Part shown: piece after piece, positions 11,739 through 25,739 of the stretch
Layout of the letters: each line of letters starts with the position of its first letter
How positions within the stretch are numbered: position 1 is the first letter of the stretch
NCBI GenBank assembly: GCA_907164885.2
Contig: OU015496.1
Span: forward strand, 131,694,375-131,758,374
Source: Dolomedes plantarius
Lineage: Eukaryota; Arthropoda; Arachnida; Araneae; Dolomedidae
DNA: 64,000 nucleotides
Direction: 5' to 3'
Made by a program: the position numbers and the translations under genes
The notes under the pieces: model-generated
The model's database searches: none
Told to the model about the DNA's origin: nothing
The model's input: the letters and a program-made list of their open reading frames with translations, nothing else

Positions 11739-13984
11739 TTTCTTTTATTTATAAATAATACTTTATGTGTGCACTTCTAATATTTCTGTTAGTTTATCAA
11801 TAGTTAAAATTATTGGATCAAATTCCTTTAAAGAAGTGAATTGTATTGACCAGATAATTTCTTAAAGTAACTTAATGCCTGAGTTGTACATCAAAGTAAA
11901 TTCACGATTTCATTTCTGTTTTTTATCCTTTGTACTATAATATTACAACGTATGTGTTCTTATTACTTTTTCTACTGCTTTAACCATCTAGGCAAATATA
12001 TAAATATAGTTACGATGAAGACATTGTAAGCCCCATACATGATATATTAAGAAAATTACAGGATATTTCGGTCCATAAAGACAACGAATACAGAGAATGA
12101 GGTATAGCATGATAGAGTTATTACGTGCGTATATATAATGCGGATATGTGAACATGAAAATATGCTTTAACATCTCGAAAAATAGTTATTATATATACGG
12201 GGAAATCATTAGGATAGTTATATGAATAATGCATTATGGATATATATACATAAAACATGAGGTCAAATTTATTTTGTATAGAGCCAAGAAGTAGGTTTAA
12301 ATGGGTTTTTTTTTATAGGAAGTAAATAATTTTGATAAATACAAAAGATTCCTATTCAATAGAAACTTTATCCCGGAGAAGAAGAAATCAATCATATCAA
12401 CACATATTTTTGAGACATATTAGCTGTTGCAAAGCAATTCTGGCTTAAATTAGTACGAAAAAAAATAGAAAATTGGTGTGTTTTAAATTAACAGAATGTT
12501 CACCGTATTTTGCTTTCACCGTATAGGACAGTAGTTTATCATAATTTCCCGGAGTAAGAATTTTGGCTTAAAGTTAGGCAAATTGAGTTCACATTCAACA
12601 AAGTATACCTATACATATAAAATAATTAGCTCATATCTTTAATGTTTTTTGATTAATTTTTCGGTTACGTTCTTATATAACTTTCAGTTTTCTCACTAAA
12701 GTTTTATTATTTATTTCAAATGAGCCAGAAATGATTATAAATAAAAGGAAGTGATCATCCAAAGGGCATTAGGCAAACATTAGGTGACCGGGGCTCTCCT
12801 TCTAATTTGGTTAAACTAAAACACTTACAAATTAGAAAGAGTCTTGTTGCTCTATTATTACAATTTTAATGATACGCCGCATTCGTTGCTCACTAACTTA
12901 GCCCAAAGAGGTCTTTTGTTTTTCTTCTGTTTTGACAGACACAAATATGAAATGATTATATCGTCTTACTTTTCGGCAGTTTCTCCTGAACAGTTGAACA
13001 ATGATCTGGTTATTCTTGTACAATGGACACACAAATCCATTTGTAAAGTGTGATTTTCTTACTCTTGAAGACTTTAGTGAGATATTCTAAATTTTGTTCT
13101 TTTGCCACATTTTGTAGCGCTGGTTTGCCGGGAATGTATTTTTCATCTAAAATGACCTCAGTTGAATCGGATTAGTAATCTTCTTCTGTAAGGAATAGAT
13201 CATCATTTAGTAGATCAGTATCAACCATCCTCATTTCATCCTCATTCATCCACGTTTTAGTAGATCATCATCAACCATTTCCCTGTAGCAGAATATTTAG
13301 CATTTTCATCGTGCCTTTAGTAACTCAAGTGGTGGGGCATTAATTCCTCTGAATCGCAGAAATTATCGGCTACAGACGAAGAGAAAAATGACGCAGACTT
13401 TCAAAAACAAGCTATAATTTTAAAAAAAAGAATGATCTTGAATGGTTTTATTAAACTCCCGTAGCTAAAACTTGGAAGACTATATAAATGAACCAATTAT
13501 TATGAGGTATGAACAGGGAGAAGGTACGATTCTCCAGATGTCACCCTTGGAGGGGGGTGGGGTACTCAATCAAAACTGTGGTGGCACCTGGCAAAATTAG
13601 ATGATGACTCTAACGATGCCATTAAAAACCTTCATCCTGCAGCCTAATTGGGCCTGGTCTGAAATTCTTTACGACAGGGGAAGTTAGTTACAACTATAGC
13701 AAAATTAGTTTTTTATTGAAGGGAAAAAGATTCTACAATCTCTTTCAAACGTGGTTGTCAAAAATGATCAGCCGGCCAATACCAAGCCTTCTTTCATTGA
13801 CTATTTATAGTTTTCTTTTTGTTGTCGTGTCTGCGGATAGAAGCACAATCCGCAGAAGAAGGGGGTGCCATTGCCTTAAGAGAGGTTGGGCTTCTATGCG
13901 TCACACCCCAGTCCGGTGTACATATGAATACAAGGAAATATAAACATAAATCACACAGTAACAGAAGAATTTTTATTAACAAAC
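11735..13984. other. AT-rich DNA without a supported gene
   Basis: Frames up to 75 codons occur (for example 13716-13943) but match no family I know and overlap opposite-strand frames. A faint coding-like minus-strand stretch near 12850-13300 with repeated Asp/Glu codons is broken by stops. It may be a very old transposase remnant, but I cannot assign it. Confidence 0.4.
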
Positions 13985-14157
13985 AATGACACCGGCGATG
14001 GACGATGGGTTGCAGCTCCCCTTTCTAGACGGGACTCCTTTAGTAGGTGGAAGACTGACGACTTCCCTAGAATACAACCAACTCTTATGCAGGAATCGAA
14101 ACCGAGCCTCTGGCGTGACAGGCTGATGAACTAACCACTTACCCCCTGGGTGACACA
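13985..14157 (-). mobile_element. tRNA-derived SINE
   Basis: Read on the minus strand from about 14157, the head contains an A-box-like GGTAAGTGGTTAGT and, about 35 bp on, a B-box-like GGTTTCGATTCC. That arrangement and spacing are typical of a tRNA-derived promoter. A body of about 110 bp follows and ends near 13985. It differs from the other SINE families in this window. Confidence 0.65.
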
Positions 14158-15136
14158 TTCATAGTTATTCGATTAAAATAAACAAAAAAACGACGTAAAT
14201 TTCACTTATACAGACATTTAAAGTTAAGCTATGTTTTACTTGGAAGATTTTTTATTTCATTACGTATAAAATTTATATTGTTACTTTGAATAATGGTATT
14301 CTATGAGATAAATCATCGATAGTTCTTTTCATAGTTACGAATAAATTTTATAATAGCTAGAACAATGAAACATTGTTGTTTTATCTCCCCATAGGGACAG
14401 TTAAAAATTCTCTTTAATCATTTAGCAAAGTACTTCTTTAGTAAACACATGATCTGAAAAAAGTTTCTCAGTTTTATTGCTGTTATAGTTAAAAGATCGT
14501 AATAAAAACTTTAAAAGTGATTGAAAAGAAGACAAAAGATAAAAATTATCTCAAACTCTCTTTTTTTGCCGTTTTTAAATATTCATACATCGGATCATTA
14601 TTTTATTTTGGTATATAATCATACCGTGTGTTTTTGAAGTATAGTGTTTCTCCATTTTAAGTACTTTATGGAAAAAATGGAAAATTCCATATTATCGTTG
14701 AACGTACATAGGGTTTAGTGTTACAATTTAGTGCTACTAAAATTTAAGCCCTTTATCAAAAAAATTGAAATTCAGTATAATTGTTGAATGTTACTATGCG
14801 TTTTTCATAAAGAATTATGTATCTAGAGAAGTTTTGCAATTATTAATTTCCCTGTAAATATGAAATATATTTTCAAAATTAAACAGAAGAAGAGACAAAA
14901 ACAGTTCTAATATACTTTACCTTACTTCAAAATATTAAAATTTTATACGAAATTTATTTATTTTCCTAGCTATTCCTCTTCTGAGTTCCTATAGAGACAT
15001 CACAATCTCGTGATAGAGTAGCAATCACATGTCTAAGTTTAATGGAACAAAAAATTCCCAATCGTGTTATATTGTAGTTTTTTGCGAATGCGGAGCACTT
15101 ACCAATGAAGACATTCGTACATAATCCACTATATCA
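14158..15136. other. AT-rich DNA, nothing recognised
   Basis: No open frame or RNA gene can be supported in this interval. Confidence 0.5.
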
Positions 15137-15405
15137 TTGGTTTCTTTCGAGGAGGGCACCGTAAATGTGAACTTATAACAACCCCTAGCCCCACCTCAAT
15201 TTTGACCTAGAGACCCCAGTGGCGAAATCTAGGGGATCGTAACTTCACCCACCCTCTGTTCCATCAGTTAAGGACATTAGGGTCTGCGGATTTAATGTGC
15301 CCGTATCCTGTCTATTCACGAAGGTATTCCATGTCGATCGACGGATCTCGAATGGAGCAACAACAGTTCCAAATCCAACGCTCTACCACTAGGCTACCTC
15401 TTACC
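15137..15405 (-). mobile_element. tRNA-derived SINE (family I)
   Basis: On the minus strand the head reads GTAGCCTAGTGGTAGAGC, a good A box, followed by a B-box-like CCATTCGAGATCC. The body holds landmarks shared with the copies at 38206/40351, 59536 and 60540: a GGGCACATTAAATCCGC motif, a GAGGTGGGGC region and a final GTTCAC...CGGTGCC tail. Finding several copies of one tRNA-headed unit in 64 kb supports the SINE call. Confidence 0.75.
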
Positions 15406-17695
15406 ACTCGTGATATGTAGCATAAATGTACAGGTAGCATCAGCACTGTGCTACATTTAAGTACTCAAGGGTTTAACAATTTTAGGATTCATGAGTCTTA
15501 CCAGGTTAGCTATCTTGTTTTCTACATTTACACACCGACAATATAATGTGGTATTAGAGTAAAGCACATTAAAAGCATTGGACAAAAAATATGTGCTTCA
15601 GCTTATACATTTTCAACGTATCATACTTGCTTATTTTTCTCATAGAATCTCTCAAATTACTTTGCTGCAGGCTATTCTTCTCACGTGTTTCAGTTGTTGT
15701 TTTTTAAATCTTTAACACAAGCATGAATATAAAATATTTCGAAAGGCGGGTACACATATCACGAACGAAGGGCAACGAACAAATTTCGCCAAATTTAAAC
15801 GATCAAATTCGGCTTACATTAGGTTTGAATTACGGTTGTCCATCTACTTTAACAAACTGAAAACTTGAGCAGTCGTTCATCAGAATTGGTATAATTTGAT
15901 TGTGTTCGAACGGCAGAGAATTATTCCAATTCATACTATATTGCGGAACTCAGTTTCCGATAACGAACATTGAAATAAAGTTTCCTACTCGAAATCATAT
16001 TTCCAAGCAAATAAATAATATGTTTCCTCACTGAACTGTTGGATCTACACCCATAGAACGAACGGCGGCTAGCGAAGAGTATAGACCTTCCTTTGATGTA
16101 CCGCCTAGTGGGTTACCGTGGAAAAGACAAACATGCTTTCGCTGGTTTTCGTTGATGACTTTACATTTAGCGGAGAACTGCGTTCGTAACCCTTCTTTTG
16201 CCTTCGCTTGCTGCATTTATACGGGCCCGGACAGAGAATCACTCAAACTGACAAAAATGATCGAAATTACATTCTTTATCCAGAAAGATACGCCACTAAG
16301 CAGTAACATTTGAAAATCCTGTACAAATTGGCAATTTCGATATTTTGCTAACTCACAATAGTCACTGTATCATTTACGATATATATTTTTAATACAGATT
16401 AATACCATGGACTTTTATTTGAGAAACATAATCAGCTGCATTGGGACTGAACTTAAACATAAGGATTATATTAGTTTTTTCATCGTGATATTTTAAGTTT
16501 AAAGAAGTTTTAATCCCAGATGTAATGTAATAAAAATATTCTTTTTATGGGGAAAATTATATCGTTAATAACCTCGTAAATGAAGTCAATTCTTTTAAGA
16601 AGTTTCCTCTTGTTACCTGCTGATTCCATACGTTTCTATTTATGACGATGACATATTAACGTTTATTATCACATGCCAATACCAATAGATGACAGGAGTT
16701 TTTCTCTAACAAATTATTCTTTACTGGAGGGACCCTATTATCTCTCTCGGAAGAGATATCTTATTTTTCAGATATCTAGGGTAAGAAAAAAGAGATAGGA
16801 AGACCCATTAATAGGATGTTATCATAAAAGTTTAATGCTTAGGCATTATTGACAAAGAACTTCGAAAAACTAAAGATTCCCCCTCGAAAATAAAATTAAT
16901 CAAATTCTGAAAATATGTTGTACTACAAATCTAAAAGAAAAAAACCAGTACTCTGTAAATTTAATTTGATAAATATGCATAGCTTATGATGTATTATGTC
17001 ATTTAATTGATTTTTCCTTAATGCTGCAAACTGGGAGAGTTAATTTCAAAATATTATGCAAATGAGGAGATATTTTTGAAAATCCTAATTATCTTTTAGC
17101 TACATAGCTATATGTAGTCAGTCCAGGTTTTTAAGAATTGTCTGAACCTCCAAATTATATTCGTATTCAAATAAAAAATCCATTTAAATTGTGACAGTAT
17201 TTGCGATTTTATTACTCTTCATATTGGAACGTTAGATTGTGTAAAATCTGTTAATCATAATCTAATCTTAAGGAAATTGCTTATAAAATCAGGAAATATA
17301 ATTAAAAATATTCTTACCATGATGTGGACAGGATATAATAATTTCTGGGTAAATACTCTTGTATAACCTTTAACAGTTACCTTTTTTATTATTATTAATG
17401 CCGTGAAACTGCTCCAGAGACATTCTCGCAATATTCCACGGAAAGGTTTGACTAAATTTGAACTGAGAACACCTTACAGACGTATAACTGTTACTGTTGT
17501 TCATTACTATTAATAATATCAACGTGTAATTATTCCCTTTCAAAAAAGCCGTTGAATTTTTACATTATTTATCCTTTACTTTGTAGTCCCCTGTTCTGTA
17601 GTGGTCCTGTAGTTATAAGTATACTAGTATTTGAGGAAACAGACTCATTTGACTCCACCTTGTTTATTTTACAAGATTAAAAATAAAAACAAAAG
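15406..17695. other. Intergenic DNA without a supported gene
   Basis: A 62-codon minus-strand frame at 16028-16216 lies in a less AT-rich patch but resembles no known family. The rest is AT-rich with frequent stops. Confidence 0.45.
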
Positions 17696-17918
17696 TTACA
17701 TTCTAACTAAAACTAAAAACAAAACTGACTGCGATACAGCCCGATGTGGACCAGGGCCGGCGGTACCCATCTCCGCTTTCTTGACCTTGGGGCTTGGGGT
17801 GCCATACAGCATATGTCTCAGTCACGTGGTCAACCTGACGTGGGACCCCCAGATTTTAGTTCCCAAGCATGCTTGGTCATCATTTTATCAACCCACTCAA
17901 GGGATTACATTCTAACTA
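17696..17918 (-). mobile_element. 5'-truncated SINE (family II) with 14-bp target duplication
   Basis: Perfect direct repeats TTACATTCTAACTA (17696-17709 and 17905-17918) flank a body highly similar to the SINE at 24312-24577, with shared landmarks CCCGATGTGG, GGCTTGGGGTGCCATACAG and CAACCTGACGTGGGACCCC. The tRNA-like head is missing, and the A/C-rich tail lies on the left (3' end on the minus strand). A 5' truncation plus a long target duplication is the signature of target-primed reverse transcription. Confidence 0.85.
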
Positions 17919-19725
<1,807 letters not shown>

Positions 19726-19864
19726 GTGGCTATCAAAATAATAGAAACACTAAGAAACTTCATGAAAACCTTTATTAATATGGCCCAGGATCACCTATGT
19801 CATGTAATACCATCTGATTCACCTTGGAATTGGATTTTACAAGTCATGAATAGTGGTTAAGAAT

Positions 19865-20752
19865 TAGTGATGCGACATCGATAACAAAACATCGATGTTT
19901 TGAAACATCGATATTCCATATTAAAACATCGATGCTAATAAAACATCGCCCCAAAACCATCGATGTTTTTAAACATCGATGTTTTTAAACATCGATGTTT
20001 TAGAACATCCATTTTTTAAAACTGGTTTAGTAATCTTTAACATTAATGTTACTTCCGTTAGTCGTGGGGGGAGGGGGTGATTTAATTTTACTCTCTGATT
20101 GGGCAGGCACAAATGACAAAAACTTGATTGCTTTGGGCTACATTGATGACTCAAAATTCTCGTTGTAAATACCGCCATGTTTTGCCTTCAAATGTCCAGA
20201 TAAATTCGTGTATATTGCCAGAAGTTTTGAAGGACTTAAGGCAAATATTGCATTTCTCCAATTTGTCAGAGGTTTTGTAAAAATACTTCCAAACGGTACT
20301 TTTGGGAGGCATCTTACAAATAAAATTAACGTCAACTTATATAAAACCATCACAAAACAAAGACTTAAATGGATGCACTCGTGTATATACTATTTGTAAA
20401 ATAAAACCCCATGGAAGGTTCTGGAGTGTCAGGAACATTCCAAGCGCTCTGATTGGTTCATTGGTTGTTAATTGCCATTTGTCTGTTTGCCAAGGAATCA
20501 TTCCCCCTTTTGTATTCGTCCTTTTCAGAATTCAGACTTACATTTACTGAGTGTGAAAATTATGCTACGTGGTAAATTTTTTATATTACGGTACTTTTTC
20601 ATTAAAAAAAAACATCGAGACAACGTAAAACATCGAGCACAAAACATCGATGTTAAAAAAACATCGGCTTCAATAAATCGATGTTAAAAACATCGATGTT
20701 TTTATCAAAACATCGATGTTTTGAAAACATCGACATCGATGTCGCATCCCTA
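19865..20752 (-). mobile_element. hAT element with 8-bp target duplication
   Basis: The perfect 8-bp direct repeats TTAAGAAT at 19857-19864 and 20753-20760 are the target duplication length of hAT transposons. Ends are TAGTGATGCGACATCGAT (left) and, in reverse complement, TAGGGATGCGACATCGATG (right). Both subterminal regions (about 19880-20010 and 20615-20740) are filled with copies of the palindrome-like AACATCGATGTT. At 888 bp it is far too short for a full hAT transposase and carries only a BED zinc-finger remnant, so it is non-autonomous. Confidence 0.92.
20138..20312 (-). pseudogene. BED-type zinc-finger exon remnant of a hAT transposase
   Basis: Minus-strand translation from the ATG at 20312 gives MPPKSTVWKYFYKTSDKLEK, then CNIC, the Cys pair of a BED finger with its upstream aromatic residues. 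The His pair (SGHLKAKH) is present but in the next frame, so a one-base shift lies between the Cys and His pairs, near 20205-20212. BED fingers form the DNA-binding N terminus of many hAT transposases. Nothing of the catalytic core or dimerisation region follows within the element. As it stands the finger cannot fold. Confidence 0.8.
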
Positions 20753-20760
20753 TTAAGAAT

Positions 20761-21740
20761 ATATTATACCATTATTCAGAGAAAAATCATAACAGTTCCT
20801 GTAGAGATGCTGTGGTGGATATCGATACCTGGCTCTATCATCTTATACAGATCACAGTGGTTGGATGACATATAGTCGGGAGGATTGTACAGGGCAAGAT
20901 AATATATTTGACTTCTTTTTCATGCTATTCAATCCAATACTTGGTAGATTAAGCTGTATGTATAGGGGTATTATCATCCTGGAGAACGCCATTCCTGCAA
21001 GAAACAATGTTTGAACCGTAGGATGGACCTGGGGTGCTAAAATTTCGACACAATCCTTTCCAGTCAATCTCCCTTTTAGGGTTACAATAGGGCCTGAAGA
21101 AAATCATGAGATGCCATCCCAAACTCTGATAGATCTACCTCTATGATTGACAGTTGAAATGAGACAGCCAGAATCTAACGCTTGTGTGGAAGTTCCTCCA
21201 GATATACGCACATCCTTTTGAGAGGAACAATGAGAACAATGATTCGTCGGACCAAATACCGTTTCTCGACATATTACTCGACTAGGATTTACGCTCGGGG
21301 CACCACTGTGGACAATATTTTGTATCTGCATCAATTACAAGTAGCTTGGGAATAGCTACACTTCCGTAAAGGCTTTATTTGTAAAGTTCCTTTCTACCTC
21401 TAATGGTTGATACCGGAACATGGAGATGCAGATTGAACTCTTCGGGCATTTTGGTGGGAGTTCTTTTCTTTCTTCATGTCACAATCCACTTTAATACCTC
21501 TTCCGTACTCCGACTCTTCCTCGCTGAGCTCTCCCTTTCGTGCACTATTCTGTTTGGCAAAGGATGTTTTTCCATACACTGTGTATGCTATCAGGACTTT
21601 CGATACCATAGCTCGAAAAACACCCAATGATTCGTCGGACCCAATGATTCGTAGGATTAGCCTGGAGGTTACAGTAACAGATACTCCAATTCAAACGGGC
21701 TCCAACAATTTGCTCTTTTCGCAAGGTCTGCAAGGTTTGA
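20761..21740 (-). pseudogene. Tc1-like transposase pseudogene
   Basis: Recognisable pieces lie in transposase order on the minus strand but in different frames: an N-terminal helix-turn-helix region near 21600-21740 (EQIVGARLNWS), a second DNA-binding part near 21420-21560 (FNLHLHVPVST), a core piece at about 21110-21170 (STVNHRGRSIRVWDGIS), and the second catalytic Asp in VLQDDNTPIHTA near 20960-21000. A stop follows immediately after that motif. The C-terminal Glu region is blurred near 20860-20910. Several shifts and stops make it non-functional. Confidence 0.8.
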
Positions 21741-21919
21741 CATATTACGCTGTTCTCCTGAAAATCTCGATGCCCTTAGCTTTATTACTGCTACCTGATA
21801 GTAGAATAATACATTCACTGTATTATTTGAAAAAATACCGGTAGCTTTTTATGGAATACGAAGCACATTCATAAACACCAGTAATATTGATAGGTGTTTC
21901 CATTATTTTGATAACCACC

Positions 21920-21921
<2 letters not shown>

Positions 21922-21981
<60 letters not shown>
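21922..21981. repeat. (TA)n microsatellite
   Basis: TA repeats starting right after the right terminus of the Tc1-like element. This is the mate of the tract at 19625. Confidence 0.95.
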
Positions 21982-21984
<3 letters not shown>

Positions 21985-22886
21985 TACTGTGTATAGATAT
22001 TTGCAATAAAAATATGGTGTCCATATATTCATGTATATTCTTATATTATACCTACAATGTTTTTAAACTCTAACACTCGTGTCAGGAAGATACACGTAGA
22101 AAAAATAAATTACACTTGCTGAAAATTTAGTTATTTATTAAAGCAAATGGCACCATAGCAATTGAATAAAAAAACGAAAAAAAAGTTTAGCAGCCGAAAC
22201 GAATGAAAGAAACTGCAAATTAATGTCTTCTTCTTCCGTTTAAAATCATTACAGTCTCGAATATCAAGCACAAACTCAATTTTTGCTCTACTACTCCCGA
22301 AAACAGCTTCGGAAACCCACACTTACTAGAGAAATTTGATCATTTGGCCAGCACAAATAGAAACTTTCGGGAAAAGGAATGACTGTAAATAAGAATTTAG
22401 AATTGTAATGTTTCTCTTTCTGTCTTTAAAGACACTAAGGCACAACTAAAGGAACTAGCATTGCACGTGTTTGATGTTTAAGTATCACAAATTTCAGCTA
22501 TATGTGTTTAGGGTAGTAAAGGCATTTTATTTCTTTCCTTTTTACGTGGCACATGTATTATGGAGTTGAAATAATTTTTTGAAAACACTTTGAAGTGAAA
22601 TGGATGCGTTTGAAAATACACATCCCGATTAAATACATATATGGGATAAATTTAGTAGCCATAAAATAATTATAAGTCTTTAAACACAACACAGAAAGAT
22701 TATCAAAAGCAGCTCTTTTGGAATACTGATTTAGAAGCATCATTCTCGGAATTTTGAGAATATAGAAATTTTAACATCTCTATACCTCTTTTGTGATTTA
22801 TACAAGAATTGTGAAACTAAAGACAAAAAGTAATAAATATGTTTTAACACGTAGATGGACTTAATCCGGTAGTCTAGCTTTACATG
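21982..22886. other. AT-rich DNA, nothing recognised
   Basis: Only short overlapping frames on the minus strand (about 60 codons), none resembling a known protein. Confidence 0.5.
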
Positions 22887-23037
22887 CACTGCTGGCCACT
22901 GTAAATGCAACACCCTGAAGGAAACTTGCAAATAACATGAAATTTACAACATGCATTAGCGGAGGTGAGATATGCAAATGATTAGAATTTAAGCGCAGAC
23001 GCACATCACGCGCGCCTGTGGCGCCACTTCAAAGCGC

Positions 23038-23045
23038 TATTTAAG
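23038..23045 (+). promoter_or_regulatory. TATA-like box of the Tc1 transposase gene
   Basis: TATTTAAG lies about 72 bp upstream of the preferred start codon at 23117, in a locally GC-richer stretch. A start site near 23070 would leave a short leader and would exclude the upstream in-frame ATG at 23048. Confidence 0.5.
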
Positions 23046-23116
23046 GCTTGGAGATTTCGACGATTTCAAGTTCGGCAATTGTGTTTTTCTTGTGGTTTTT
23101 CAAAAAACGATCAACT

Positions 23117-24157
23117 ATGCCTCGTCGAAACCAGCGATCATCTTTTGATCAAGTATCCGAGTTTGACAGTGGAAGGATAGTGGCCTACCGAGATTGTGGA
23201 TTATCTTTCAGGGAAATCGGTAGTCGTGTTGGACGAAACCAAACAACTGTAATGCGGATATGTGATCGTTGGATGCAGGAAGGTACGACGGACCGGCGTG
23301 TTCGATCGCATCCACCTCAGCGCACCACTTCACGTGATAACAGGCAAATTGTGCGCATGGCAGTAACGGATCGCTCAGTCACATCACGAACCATAGCTCA
23401 GCACATGCAGTCTGTAACGCATCATCCAGTGTCTGCGCGTACCATTCGACGCCGTTTACAGCAGAGTGGTCTGTCCGCAAGACGTCCATTGCTTTGTCTA
23501 CCCTTGACGCAGAACCACAGACGTCTCCGCAGCCAATGGTGGGATGACAGAAGGATGTGGACGGCAGAATGGAATGCAATTGTCTTTACTGACGAGTCAC
23601 GCTTCTGTCTGCAACACCACGATGGTCGCATTCGAGTCTGGAGACACCGTGAAGAGAGGATGCTGAACAGCTGCGTTATGCACCGCCACACTGGTCCTGC
23701 ACCGGGTATTATGGTATGGGGCGGTATTGGATATCACTCTCGCACACCTCTAGTACGCATTGCCGGTACTTTAAACAGCCAGCGCTACATCTCCGAGGTA
23801 TTGGAGCCAGTTGTCCTTCCTTACCTTCAGGGCTTGCCCACAGCCATATTTCAACAGGATAATGCGCGACCACACGTGGGACGCATTGTCCAACGGTTCT
23901 TCGTCAATCGCCAGATTGAATTGCTTCCCTGGCTGCCACGCTCTCCGGATCTTTCGCCGATAGAAATCATGTGGTCCATGGTTGCTCTACGATTGACCCA
24001 GATTCCATTCCCAGCTGCCACAGCAGATCAACTTTGGCAACGTGTGGAAGCTGCTTGGTCTGCTGTACCCCAAGAACTCATCCAAAGTCTCTTTGAATCA
24101 ATGCCGAGGCGTGTGGCAGCGGTGATCTCCAACAATGGCGGCTACTCTGGCTACTGA
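23117..24157 (+). CDS. Tc1-like DD34E transposase, intact
   Basis: A 346-residue protein that cuts and pastes its own element at TA sites in the nucleus. The N-terminal third carries paired helix-turn-helix DNA-binding units (FREIGSRVGRNQTTVMRICD, then a second one around ARTIRRRLQQSGLSARRP). The catalytic triad is complete: Asp in FTDESRF, Asp in IFQQDNARPH, and Glu in SPDLSPIEIMW, with 34 residues between the second Asp and the Glu. A VWGGIGYH segment lies between the first two. The end NNGGYSGY matches the family's usual C terminus. The start at 23117 is chosen because MPRRNQ is, from memory, the usual beginning and lies just after a TATA-like box; an in-frame ATG at 23048 would add 23 residues. 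No stop or shift interrupts it, and codon use is less AT-biased than the surroundings, as expected of a fairly recent arrival. It resembles Tc1 families abundant in spiders. Confidence 0.95.
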   Translation: MPRRNQRSSFDQVSEFDSGRIVAYRDCGLSFREIGSRVGRNQTTVMRICDRWMQEGTTDRRVRSHPPQRTTSRDNRQIVRMAVTDRSVTSRTIAQHMQSVTHHPVSARTIRRRLQQSGLSARRPLLCLPLTQNHRRLRSQWWDDRRMWTAEWNAIVFTDESRFCLQHHDGRIRVWRHREERMLNSCVMHRHTGPAPGIMVWGGIGYHSRTPLVRIAGTLNSQRYISEVLEPVVLPYLQGLPTAIFQQDNARPHVGRIVQRFFVNRQIELLPWLPRSPDLSPIEIMWSMVALRLTQIPFPAATADQLWQRVEAAWSAVPQELIQSLFESMPRRVAAVISNNGGYSGY

Positions 24158-24231
24158 TTTTGGCAGGAACCACACTTCACAGAAGTCTATAAATTTAATC
24201 ATTTGATTCTTGGTCAACATGTTATCTACAA

Positions 24232-24237
24232 AATAAA
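24232..24237 (+). terminator. Polyadenylation signal AATAAA
   Basis: AATAAA lies 75 bp after the transposase stop codon and inside the element, so the transcript can end before the right terminal repeat. Confidence 0.5.
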
Positions 24238-24311
24238 TTTCTTTGTGATATCTCTTGTCTTTCTTGGTGTTGCAATTTGGGTGGCCAGCAGTGTATATAA
24301 ACTTATGGCGC

Positions 24312-24577
24312 AACAGTTCGATGTGGATCAGGGACGGCAGTACCCATCTCCGGTTCTTTACCGTGGGCTTGGGGTGCCATACAGGATATGTCTCAGTCAG
24401 ATGGTCAACCTGACGTGGGACCCCTAGAGTTTAGTTCCCAATCGTGCTTGGTCCTAATTTTATCCACCCACTCAAGGGATGAAAGCTTGAGTCGACCTTG
24501 CCCAGTCCCAGGGTCGAACCCTGGACCTGTGGGATAGCAGCTTGACACTTTTAACCACTACGCCACCGGGCTTCATA
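24312..24577 (-). mobile_element. tRNA-derived SINE (family II), near full length
   Basis: Read on the minus strand from 24577, the head shows an A box in GGTGGCGTAGTGGTTAA and a B box in GGGTTCGACCC, both close to tRNA consensus. The body ends in the same landmarks as the copy at 17696-17918 (GGCACCCCAAGCCC, CGTCCCTGATCCACATCG). Its right side meets the (TA)n tract at 24585 and its left side lies just beyond the end of the Tc1 element. Confidence 0.85.
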
Positions 24578-24578
24578 C

Positions 24579-25336
<758 letters not shown>

Positions 25337-25732
25337 CTATCGTGTTAGCACAGCTATCAAGTCTAAAATATGGTTATTCCTATTGTCTTTAGAAAAAGGC
25401 CTATTTATACGTACTAACTGATTTACAATAATGTTATCATGGTTATTAAAAGAAGATTTATGTAAACAGGTTAGGTAATTTTTAAACTTAACAATATTAA
25501 AATCATAGTCTGTTCTTTTGTCGTATAAGTCAAAAGTAAAATTGCTATGATAATTTAATTTAATATTAATATCTAAAAAGTTTACATTAATATTATTTTG
25601 GCTACTTTTTATTAGTTCCAGATTGGGAGGGTAAAAATTTAAGTCTATATAAATAAATAAATTCGGAAGATTACATCTAAAACTGTCAGTGAAATACATA
25701 GAGGATAAAAACTAAAAATATATATATATAAA
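25337..25732 (-). pseudogene. Reverse-transcriptase C-terminal fragment
   Basis: A 120-codon open frame (25699 to 25337) with FYPPNLELIKS, VNFLDINIKL, then FDLYDKRTDYDFNIVKF and IIVNQLVRI. The phrases FLDxxI and YDKRxDxxFxIVxF followed by xxxQLVR are, as I recall them, typical of the palm/thumb end of a group of animal reverse transcriptases in retroelements. The upstream fingers and palm are missing and the frame ends without an RNase H or endonuclease. The exact class (non-LTR or Penelope-like) cannot be told. Confidence 0.55.
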
Positions 25733-25739
25733 TTTACAA

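Larger units (their letters stand above)
22887..24293 (+). mobile_element. Tc1-like transposon with intact transposase
   Basis: The left end begins CACTGCTGGCCAC. The reverse complement of the right end begins with the same 13 bases, and overall about 24 of the first 28 positions match. Length is 1407 bp, typical of Tc1 elements. A TA follows the right end (24294-24295); the left end is preceded by TG, so one copy of the TA duplication seems mutated. It contains one uninterrupted gene with its own promoter-like and polyadenylation signals. It is the only element here that looks potentially active. Confidence 0.93.

Noticed and set aside
21903..21981. CRISPR-like or satellite array
   Set aside because: The repeats are simple TA dinucleotides without spacers. 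The genome is clearly eukaryotic.
23422..23691. Minus-strand frames inside the intact Tc1 transposase
   Set aside because: They are shadows of the real plus-strand gene, which has the catalytic triad.
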